A DNA stretch of 7,392 nucleotides from JAXMHQ01 sp046346665. GTDB lineage: Bacteria; Verrucomicrobiota; Verrucomicrobiia; Limisphaerales; JAXMHQ01. The notes below the pieces were generated by a model. That model had not been told where the DNA came from, made no database searches, and saw only the letters and a list, made by a program, of their open reading frames with translations. A program made the translations under genes and the position numbers. Shown piece by piece: positions 1 to 5,172 of this stretch. The stretch lies in the NCBI GenBank assembly GCA_046346665.1, contig JAXMHQ010000064.1, forward strand, positions 1 to 7,392. The letters are read 5' to 3'. Each line of letters begins with the position of its first letter. Positions within the stretch are counted from its first letter, which is position 1.

Positions 1-369
1 AACCCCCTTCCAGACGACCCGGTCGATCAGATTGCCAATGCCGCCGGCCATGACGAGTGAGAATCCGATGAACCGCGCCACGTCCATGCGAGCGGTTCGA
101 ACCAGGTAAGCCGCGAGCACGGCCAGTCCGGCGCCGACACCGAGCGTGAACAGTGTGAATCGCATCTGCGGTGGTAGCCAGGCTCCGAGGCTGAGGAAGG
201 AGCCCGGGTTTTCGGCAAGCCGGAGTTCCAGGATGCCGCCCGGCAGCAGCCGTGTGCCTTCGTGGTTCAAGGCCGTTCTGGCCAGGTGTTTTGAAACCTG
301 GTCACAGCCCACGCAACAAACCAGCAGGCAGAGCAGGCAGACCAGGCGCAACTTGCGGGACACACTCAT
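1..369 (-). CDS. lspA: Signal peptidase II (lipoprotein signal peptidase), N-terminal part, cut by left window edge
   Basis: Inner-membrane aspartyl protease that cleaves the signal peptide of prolipoproteins next to the lipid-modified cysteine. I translated 123 codons by hand from the ATG at 369; an in-frame TGA at 397-399 and no other start between make this the only start. Family motifs are in order: D23-Q-x-S-K after the first hydrophobic segment, a conserved N54 in an ENPGSF motif (the usual form is N-x-G-A-A/S-F), a second hydrophobic stretch at about residues 70-90, and A-G-G-I-G-N-L-I-D116-R, which carries the first catalytic aspartate. The second catalytic aspartate and last membrane helix lie beyond the edge. 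The first helix is unusually cysteine-rich (C11, C14, C18, C19, C22). There is no clear Shine-Dalgarno. The gene lies 385 nt downstream of the hydrogenase operon in the same direction, and nothing in its function ties it to that operon. The family call is secure from the motif order. Confidence 0.9.
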   Translation of the reverse strand, partial: MSVSRKLRLVCLLCLLVCCVGCDQVSKHLARTALNHEGTRLLPGGILELRLAENPGSFLSLGAWLPPQMRFTLFTLGVGAGLAVLAAYLVRTARMDVARFIGFSLVMAGGIGNLIDRVVWKGV

Positions 370-371
370 AG

Positions 372-412
372 TTTCAGGAAATCGCGGCCCATCCTCTCAG
401 GATTTTCTGAAA
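372..412 (-). promoter_or_regulatory. Inverted repeat just upstream of lspA start, possible operator or leader hairpin
   Basis: TTTCAGGAAATC at 372-383 is the reverse complement of GATTTTCTGAAA at 401-412 with one mismatch, giving a 12-bp arm pair around a 17-nt centre. A smaller palindrome, ATCCT-CTC-AGGAT, lies at 391-403 and overlaps the right arm. The structure ends 3 nt before the lspA ATG, so in RNA it would cover the place where a ribosome site should be. It could equally be a protein-binding site on DNA. A regulatory role is inferred from position and symmetry only. Confidence 0.3.
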
Positions 413-558
413 AAGTAACGCGCAAACATCAGGTGCGAGTCCGAGCTGATGGGCAAATTGGAGCGGACTGTATCCTGCGCAGGGAAGCGAAGTGGCATCA
501 GCCGGAGCGATGGCCGAACGTTTTGAGGCACGGCAGCAACCCGCTTTGCCATAATGCT

Positions 559-583
559 GCGGCTGGTCCGTTCGGACAGCCGC
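559..583. repeat. GC-rich hairpin, probable dispersed palindromic repeat
   Basis: GCGGCTG (559-565) and TCCG (567-570) pair with CGGA (573-576) and CAGCCGC (577-583), leaving one bulged G and a TT turn, so 11 base pairs form in a very compact stem. On the transcribed minus strand the stem is followed by AGCATTATGG and not by a T-run, so it is not a standard intrinsic terminator. It resembles GC-rich hairpin repeats I remember between Verrucomicrobiota genes. No second copy occurs in this window, so repeat status is inferred. Confidence 0.35.
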
Positions 584-719
584 GCTCCTGCCTCTCACTC
601 CTCCTTGTCCTGTGGGCATGGTTTTGCCGCAGCAAGCCGTTCAGCACTGGTGTGAGTCTCCTGACGTCGACTCCTGCGACTCGAGTTCGCGCTAATTCGC
701 GTCAAAGAAGTTGGGCCGG

Positions 720-749
720 ATCCGTGTCGATCCGTGTGAATCCGTGGCC
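720..749. repeat. Tandem 10-bp repeat, three units of ATCCGTGTNN type
   Basis: Three consecutive units are visible: ATCCGTGTCG (720-729), ATCCGTGTGA (730-739) and ATCCGTGGCC (740-749). Just to the left, two TTCGCG words occur within GTTCGCGCTAATTCGCGTCA, which looks like a diverged version of the same pattern. The tandem ends 5 nt beyond the phosphatase stop codon. I recall similar ATCCGTGT runs as intergenic repeats in planctomycete and verrucomicrobial genomes; their function is unknown to me. The period itself is read directly from the sequence. Confidence 0.6.
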
Positions 750-754
750 AAAAC

Positions 755-1933
755 TCAGAGGAACTGCAACCGGCATTCCTTTAGATGCCGCGATTCGAGG
801 AGGGAGGCGATTTTGCGGACGACGTTGCGGCGCAGGTCGAGTTCGACCGGCACATTTGGATCCTGGTGGGCTTCGTTGATCCGGGTGCCTACCACGAATT
901 GAACAATATCGCTGCCCAGCATCAGTTTCACCAGGTCGGCCGCCGGGTTGGCGCGCAATCCTTCGGTTGTCGCGCCGCGCTCCAGGATTTCCGCTACCTT
1001 GCCCAGCGTCACTGTGCCTTCGGTGATCAGATCGACCCCTTCCATTTCCGATCCCGGCGGAATTTCCGGATCCAGCCGCGCGAGCGACATGCGTACGGGC
1101 CGGTTGAGGAGGCGCGACACGATGCCGGCCGTGGTGCCGCCGCAAATGACCTTGTGCCCGTTGAACTGCTGGATCATCTCCGCCAGTTCGCCGTCGCGTT
1201 CCTTGCTGAACGGCGGGCCCGTGATCACCAGCAGCCGCCGCGGACGCCGGTAATACACCACGCCGCACGTGATGTCGTCCTTTGCCAGGTGCGTGTCGTT
1301 CGACAATGCCTCCGCCACGACGCGCCGGGACAGTTCCTGCGCCGACATCTCGGAATCCTGCGAGACCTGTTCGCAGAGAAATCGAACCAAATTATTCTGC
1401 CCCCAGCCGAGCGCCATGCTTTTGCGGCCCAACCCCGATTGCGTGACGCCGTCGGAGCAATACACGATCCGGTCGCCCAGTTCGGTGTCGAACTCGCTGT
1501 ACCGTATCACGCGATCCTTCCATTGTTCCAGAGTGAACTCGGTGCGTTCGACCGGGACCGCCTGCTGGCGCCGCAGGAGGATCAGCGGGGGATTGCCGTG
1601 TTCGATCACGCGGGTGCGTCCGTCTTCGTCGAGGTCGACGATGGTGAAGGTGGAATAGCTGATCTTGCGAACCTCGCAGATCGGCAGTGTGTCCATGATC
1701 GTCTTGGCGCTCTGGCGGACGTCGACGAACGCGGACGTGTAGCGCAGCGCCATGGTGCCGGTGAGATTAGCCAGCACGCTCGCCTTCACGCCGCTTCCCA
1801 GTCCGTCGGAGAGCACGGAGATCACCCGGCCTTCCTCCTTGATCTTGCGGGAGAGGAAGACGTCGCCGGAAACCACCTGGCCGTGCTTCGCGCGCCGGCA
1901 GAAGTCAACGTCGATAAAGCTTTCGCCAGTCAT
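755..1933 (-). CDS. PP2C/SpoIIE-family protein phosphatase linked to a sensory [FeFe]-hydrogenase
   Basis: Predicted cytoplasmic, metal-dependent Ser/Thr phosphatase of 392 residues. The N-terminal ~230 residues carry the PP2C/SpoIIE metal-binding aspartates: S-G-D24-V-F, S-D43-G-L-G-S-G, S-D161-G-V and K-D219-D220-I-T. All are intact, so the enzyme is probably active. Residues ~231-392 form a second region that I cannot name; it starts R-R-L-L-V-I-T-G-P-P and holds a C-G-G-T-T-A motif. The ATG start overlaps the end of the hydrogenase gene by 29 nt and has a good ribosome site (GAAGGA, 5-nt spacer), so the overlap is probably real. No signal peptide or membrane segment is evident. Phosphatases of this type are known neighbours of group C [FeFe]-hydrogenases and are thought to relay their signal; the substrate is unknown. 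The family call is strong and the role in H2 sensing is inferred from context. Confidence 0.9.
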   Translation of the reverse strand: MTGESFIDVDFCRRAKHGQVVSGDVFLSRKIKEEGRVISVLSDGLGSGVKASVLANLTGTMALRYTSAFVDVRQSAKTIMDTLPICEVRKISYSTFTIVDLDEDGRTRVIEHGNPPLILLRRQQAVPVERTEFTLEQWKDRVIRYSEFDTELGDRIVYCSDGVTQSGLGRKSMALGWGQNNLVRFLCEQVSQDSEMSAQELSRRVVAEALSNDTHLAKDDITCGVVYYRRPRRLLVITGPPFSKERDGELAEMIQQFNGHKVICGGTTAGIVSRLLNRPVRMSLARLDPEIPPGSEMEGVDLITEGTVTLGKVAEILERGATTEGLRANPAADLVKLMLGSDIVQFVVGTRINEAHQDPNVPVELDLRRNVVRKIASLLESRHLKECRLQFL

Positions 1934-3662
1934 GATCGTCCTTCGGTTCGTCCGCCTTGGGCGGCGAGAACGAATCGATGATCGAGTTCAGCGTGATTTC
2001 CGATTCAGCGGCGTTTTCGCCGAGCAAATAGGCGATCTGCTGCGTCGTCGCGAGCTGTTTCTGGATGACCTCGCGCGCCTTGCGGATCACCTGTTCCTTC
2101 TGCACCGCCGGGCGGGTGATGTCCTGCAAAATCCCCCCGACCAGGCAGTGTTTCTCGATGCTGAACACCGTCGCGTGCAGGATGGAATTCTGGTAGCGCA
2201 AATCGCGATCGAGAATATCCTCGCCCGATTTCAGCACGCTATGGAACAGGCTGGCGAACGGCATCAGTTCGCTGAGCATGACGCCCTCGATCGACGCGGC
2301 GGGATCGATGCCCGGGGCGGGCGGCCGGGGGAACAGCGAAGAGAACGCGCCGTTGTATTCGATGATCCGCATGGCGTCGTTCACGATGACGACGGCCGAC
2401 GGCATTTTCTGGATGAGCGCGTTCGCCTTTTTGTGCGCGAGTTTGCGCATGTAAGTCACGCACATCGCGCGTTCTGCTTTGCGGTTGATCAGCGAAATGG
2501 CGAATTCGCGGCAGGAATCGTAGCCGCAGCCGCCGCAGTTCAGTTCATCGTCCGGCGAAAGTTTGCCGACCATGCGCAGCGCTTCACGGATCTGGCTGTC
2601 GGGATACACCGTGGCCGGCGGCGCCTGCACGGCGAAGTCCGACCGGGTATCCAGGGCGGGGGGGCGCGGCAGGATTTCGGGCGCGGGCGCGGCGGCGCGG
2701 AAGATGCAGCGGCGCTTGGCGACGGTGCCGTTGCGCTGCTTGACCTTCGGACCGTTCACGCAACCGCCTTCGCACGCGAGCATCTCCAGGAACAATCCCG
2801 ATCCATCGTTCAACTCGTCCAATCCATCCAGCGCCTTGCGAATGGCGCCGAGCCCGGAGAAGGCCATGAGCGACTGGTCGTTGACGGCGCAGCGGGTTTT
2901 CATGCCGGCGATCATCCCGCCGTCGACCGGGTACCAGGCGCCTTCCGCGGCGTGTTCGGGGACGAACACATCATCGGGTTGAGCTTCCAGCGCGGCGGGG
3001 TCGAGGTGTTCCTGTTCCAGCCAGCGGCGGAGGTCTTCGAACGTGAGCACGACGTCGAGCAGTTCGGGATGGTCCGCGGCCTCGAGCTTCTTGGCGATGC
3101 ACGGCCCGATGAACACGATGCCGATGTCGGGTCCGAACGCCTGTCGCAGCATGCGGCAATGGGTGAGCAGCGGCGAGAGCAGGCCGGTAAGCAGGCGCGA
3201 TTCGGCGGGCCGATGCGTTTGCAGGTAGCGCACGACGGTAGGGCAGGCCGACGACACAAGCGGCTGTTCGGGGTTCGATTGCAGCAGGGCGGCCGCCTGG
3301 GCGGACACCTGTTGCGCGCCGAGGGCGGTTTCCGACACGCCGGCGAACCCGCGCGATTTCAGGGCGCGGATGACCTGGGCCGGTTTCCACTGCGGAAATT
3401 CGCTGGCAAACGACGGCGCGAGCGACACGTACACGCGCTCCTTCAACTGGAGCAATTGCCGGGCGCGCGTGAGATCGTCGCGGACGCGCTTGGCGCCGTT
3501 GGGGCACACCTCGACGCATTGGCCGCACACGATGCAGAGCTCGGACACGACCGACGCATAGCCGCCTTCGACCTTGATGGCTTTGACGGGGCAGTTGCGG
3601 ACGCACTTGTAGCAGTCCTGGCATTCCCGTTTTTCCGTGAAGATGGGATTCAGGTAGTTCAC
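1905..3662 (-). CDS. hydS: Sensory-type (group C-like) [FeFe]-hydrogenase with PAS domain
   Basis: 585 residues, cytoplasmic. Domain order: two [4Fe-4S] ferredoxin motifs (C14/C17/C20 with C24; C43/C46/C49 with C53), the H-cluster domain (~75-325), an extra Fe-S motif (C376, C379, C384 and probably C401), a PAS domain (~412-518) and a coiled-coil-like tail. The H-cluster cysteines are present: C140 in S-S-A-C-P, C188 in G-P-C-I-A-K-K-x-E, and C297 and C301 in L-A-C-E-G-G-C-V-N-G-P. Catalytic enzymes have T-S-C-C-P in the first motif; here A139 replaces the proton-transfer cysteine, as reported for sensory HydS proteins. With the PAS domain and neighbouring phosphatase this argues for slow H2 sensing, not bulk turnover. 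The protein has no output domain of its own. The GTG start overlaps the preceding stop (GTGA) and has a clear ribosome site. The family is certain; the sensory role is inferred from established work on similar proteins. Confidence 0.95.
   Translation of the reverse strand: MNYLNPIFTEKRECQDCYKCVRNCPVKAIKVEGGYASVVSELCIVCGQCVEVCPNGAKRVRDDLTRARQLLQLKERVYVSLAPSFASEFPQWKPAQVIRALKSRGFAGVSETALGAQQVSAQAAALLQSNPEQPLVSSACPTVVRYLQTHRPAESRLLTGLLSPLLTHCRMLRQAFGPDIGIVFIGPCIAKKLEAADHPELLDVVLTFEDLRRWLEQEHLDPAALEAQPDDVFVPEHAAEGAWYPVDGGMIAGMKTRCAVNDQSLMAFSGLGAIRKALDGLDELNDGSGLFLEMLACEGGCVNGPKVKQRNGTVAKRRCIFRAAAPAPEILPRPPALDTRSDFAVQAPPATVYPDSQIREALRMVGKLSPDDELNCGGCGYDSCREFAISLINRKAERAMCVTYMRKLAHKKANALIQKMPSAVVIVNDAMRIIEYNGAFSSLFPRPPAPGIDPAASIEGVMLSELMPFASLFHSVLKSGEDILDRDLRYQNSILHATVFSIEKHCLVGGILQDITRPAVQKEQVIRKAREVIQKQLATTQQIAYLLGENAAESEITLNSIIDSFSPPKADEPKDDHDWRKLYRR
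1939..1944 (-). promoter_or_regulatory. Ribosome binding site of the phosphatase gene
   Basis: GAAGGA on the minus strand with a 5-nt spacer (CGATC) before the ATG at 1933. It lies within the coding sequence of the upstream hydrogenase and decides the start 29 nt inside that gene. Confidence 0.7.
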
Positions 3663-3922
3663 GGTTTGTCCTTTTTTACGTAATGATTGAGCAGGCCGAT
3701 GATCACGATGGGATCGACTTCATGGTACATCTTGCCGTTGATCGTGACGTTCGGTCCGGCCTTGCACTGGCCCTGGCAGAGGTGGCCGTTGAGTTCGACG
3801 CTGGACGGCAGGGTGCTCGATTCGAGGAAACTCTGGATGACTTCGATGTTGCGGCTGTTGCCGCGCGAGAAGCAGGAGCTGCCCATGCAAATCGTGATGC
3901 TGGCGGGAGGTAGATCCGTCAT
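3659..3922 (-). CDS. Thioredoxin-like [2Fe-2S] ferredoxin (NuoE C-terminal-like)
   Basis: A small 87-residue soluble electron carrier. Four cysteines have the spacing of the thioredoxin-fold [2Fe-2S] family: C12-x4-C17 (C-M-G-S-S-C) and C49-x3-C53 (C-Q-G-Q-C), followed by K-A-G-P-N-V and Y-H-x-V-D-P, which are typical of this family. The length fits the stand-alone form of the domain found at the C-terminus of NuoE/HydC subunits. The ATG overlaps the hydE stop by 4 nt, and the GTG of the hydrogenase overlaps its own stop by 4 nt. Sitting directly before the sensory hydrogenase, it is the natural candidate to carry electrons to or from the hydrogenase's N-terminal clusters. That pairing is inferred from gene order. 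The family assignment is secure. Confidence 0.92.
   Translation of the reverse strand: MTDLPPASITICMGSSCFSRGNSRNIEVIQSFLESSTLPSSVELNGHLCQGQCKAGPNVTINGKMYHEVDPIVIIGLLNHYVKKDKP
3669..3673 (-). promoter_or_regulatory. Ribosome binding site fixing the GTG start of the hydrogenase gene
   Basis: AAGGA, extended upstream by an A-run, with a 6-nt spacer (CAAACC) before the GTG at 3662. It supports GTG as the true start and lies within the last codons of the [2Fe-2S] protein gene. Confidence 0.7.
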
Positions 3923-5172
3923 GGCTTGTTCTCCTTTTGGGTGGCGGTTGTCAGGACCAGCTTCGGCACGTTCAATGCCGCGCGCGCCGGACCGCGGCGC
4001 GGGGTCAAAGGCTTCAGGACATCAAACACCGGGGCCGCCTCCGGCTCGCGCGTGCGGCGGCCGCCGGGGCCGCGTCCGACCGTCCGGCCGATCCGGTGAA
4101 TGCGCCCGGTGAGGCAGCGATTGCACGCGGTGCCGGTCTCGTCGATGCAGGCTTTGCCGGGATAAATCTCGTAAAGCTTGCGGTAACGCAGCGGTGTGAG
4201 ATTCGGCATGCACACGTTGGCCCCGCGCTGCAACCCAAGCTCGCGCCCGTCGCGCTTGTTGATCGTCGCCAGCGCCGTCGTGCTGGGAATATTGGCGTCG
4301 GGCCGCACGAGCCGCGTCAGCGCCACGGCCTTGTAGACCATCAATTCCGTGTTCGGGATTTGATCGTCCACCACACCCGGGAGGGACGAGCTACTGCGAG
4401 TCCCCATATTCATTTCTGTTGGGGACTCGCGGTAGCTCGTCCCTCCCGATTGTTGAGGATCGGACTCGCGGTAGCTCGTCCCTCCCAGCGGTGTGGCCGG
4501 GTGCGGCAGGAACGGGCCGATGCCGATCATGTCGAGGTCGAGCTCGCGGAACAGGTCGATGTCGTCCGCCACGCTGGCGTAGGTTTGACCGGGAATGCCG
4601 ACCATGATCCCGCTGCCGGCTTCGTAACCGATCGATTGCAGCAATCGCAGCAGGGCGATGCGGTCGGACGGACGGCCATGCAAGCCGGGATGGATGTGAT
4701 CGAACAGCGCCCGGTCCGATGTTTCGAACCGGAGCAGGTAGCGGTCGGCGCCGGCGGCGCGCCAGGCTTCGAGATCTTCCCGGCTGCGTTCGCCGAGGCT
4801 GAGCGTGATCGCGAGCGGGGTTTCCGCTTTGATCCGCCGGATCACCTCGCACATCCAGTCGCGCGTGATGACGAAATCCTCGCCGCCCTGGAGAACCACG
4901 GTGCCGTAGCCGAACCGGACCGCTTCACGCGCGGCCTCGAGAATTTCCTCGGGCGCCATGCGGTATCGGGTCAGTGCGGTGTTGCCGACACGCAGGCCGC
5001 AGTAACCGCATTGACGGACGCAATGGTTGGAGATTTCGATCAGGCCGCGAAGGTAAACGGCGTTGCCGACGTGGCGGCGGCGGGTGTCGTCGGCCCGTTG
5101 CCACAATTCCTCCAGCCGCGCGGAATTTTCTTCCCGCAGCCACGCGAGTATTTCGGTTTTGGTCGGGGTCAT
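3919..5172 (-). CDS. hydE: [FeFe]-hydrogenase maturase HydE (radical SAM), with in-frame repeat insertion
   Basis: Radical SAM enzyme needed to build the 2Fe subcluster of the H-cluster. 417 residues, against about 350 in typical HydE. The cluster motif is C51-x3-C55-x2-C58 (C-V-R-Q-C-G-Y-C), followed by G-G-E-D at 96-99. Further conserved segments are G-I-P-G-Q-T near 192-197, G-P-F-L-P-H-P at 219-225, N-I-P-S-T-T-A near 294-300 and M-P-N-L-T-P near 322-327. The second cysteine set (C342, C350, C353) matches the accessory cluster site known in Thermotoga HydE. Two things account for the extra length: about 37 residues at ~230-266 encoded by a palindromic DNA repeat, and a basic, proline-rich tail of ~45 residues after G-G-R-R. 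The reading frame stays open through both. The ATG overlaps the hydF stop (ATGA) and has no clear Shine-Dalgarno, so translation probably depends on coupling. Activity is likely but unproven given the insertion. Confidence 0.95.
   Translation of the reverse strand: MTPTKTEILAWLREENSARLEELWQRADDTRRRHVGNAVYLRGLIEISNHCVRQCGYCGLRVGNTALTRYRMAPEEILEAAREAVRFGYGTVVLQGGEDFVITRDWMCEVIRRIKAETPLAITLSLGERSREDLEAWRAAGADRYLLRFETSDRALFDHIHPGLHGRPSDRIALLRLLQSIGYEAGSGIMVGIPGQTYASVADDIDLFRELDLDMIGIGPFLPHPATPLGGTSYRESDPQQSGGTSYRESPTEMNMGTRSSSSLPGVVDDQIPNTELMVYKAVALTRLVRPDANIPSTTALATINKRDGRELGLQRGANVCMPNLTPLRYRKLYEIYPGKACIDETGTACNRCLTGRIHRIGRTVGRGPGGRRTREPEAAPVFDVLKPLTPRRGPARAALNVPKLVLTTATQKENKP
3931..3938 (-). 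promoter_or_regulatory. Strong ribosome binding site of the [2Fe-2S] protein gene
   Basis: AAAAGGAG with an 8-nt spacer before the ATG at 3922. It lies inside the final codons of hydE, so the charged C-terminal residues of HydE (Q-K-E-N-K-P) are partly set by this site. Confidence 0.7.
4378..4486. repeat. Triple palindromic repeat inserted in frame within hydE
   Basis: Three copies of one unit: copy A (4378-4405, GGGAGGGACGAGCTACTGCG core), copy B (4421-4448) in reverse orientation, and copy C (4462-4486) in the same orientation as B. A and B pair over 28 bp with a single mismatch around a 15-nt loop. C is identical to B over 25 bp, and A can also pair with C over 25 bp with one mismatch. 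B and C are 39 bp apart, a multiple of three, so both encode G-G-T-S-Y-R-E-S. A, read from its other strand, encodes G-T-R-S-S-S-S-L-P-G. The segment adds ~111 bp without a frameshift or stop. The flanks contain a short inverted match, CCACACC (4371-4377) and GGTGTGG (4490-4496). It resembles dispersed GGGACGAGCT/GCGAGTCC repeats I recall from Verrucomicrobiota. No transposase is nearby. Confidence 0.88.

Larger units (their letters stand above)
370..754. other. Intergenic gap with repeat-like structures, no supported gene
   Basis: This 385-nt stretch separates the phosphatase stop from the lspA start. Short open frames exist on both strands, but none has a recognisable domain, a good ribosome site or sensible composition. 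It contains a 10-bp-period tandem beside the phosphatase stop, a GC-rich hairpin near 559-583, the direct repeats CTCCTG at 659-664 and 671-676, and an inverted repeat just upstream of lspA. I see no convincing promoter for lspA and no hairpin followed by a T-run that would act as an intrinsic terminator for the operon. Confidence 0.6.

Noticed and set aside
559..583. Rho-independent terminator of the hydrogenase operon
   Set aside because: The stem is strong, but no T-run follows on the transcribed strand and it lies ~170 nt past the last stop.
374..619. 81-codon minus-strand open frame in the gap before lspA
   Set aside because: No domain, no supported ribosome site, and it crosses the hairpin and inverted repeat, so it looks like read-through of repeat DNA.
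433..879. 148-codon plus-strand open frame
   Set aside because: It runs through the tandem repeat and into the phosphatase gene on the opposite strand, and its composition is unlike a protein.
785..1981. Plus-strand open frame (398 codons) opposite the phosphatase
   Set aside because: Shadow of the phosphatase, whose metal-binding aspartates are all on the other strand.
1752..3683. Long plus-strand open frame (643 codons)
   Set aside because: It is antisense to the hydrogenase, whose motifs are unmistakable. The frame is rich in Arg, His, Asp and Gly, as expected for a shadow in GC-rich DNA, and has no domain.
4378..4486. Short CRISPR array
   Set aside because: Only three units, one of them inverted, with unequal spacers of 13-15 nt, and they lie inside an intact coding frame. 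This is a palindromic repeat and not CRISPR.
4378..4486. Frameshift or pseudogene in hydE
   Set aside because: The insertion is a multiple of three, contains no stop in the hydE frame, and conserved motifs follow on both sides.
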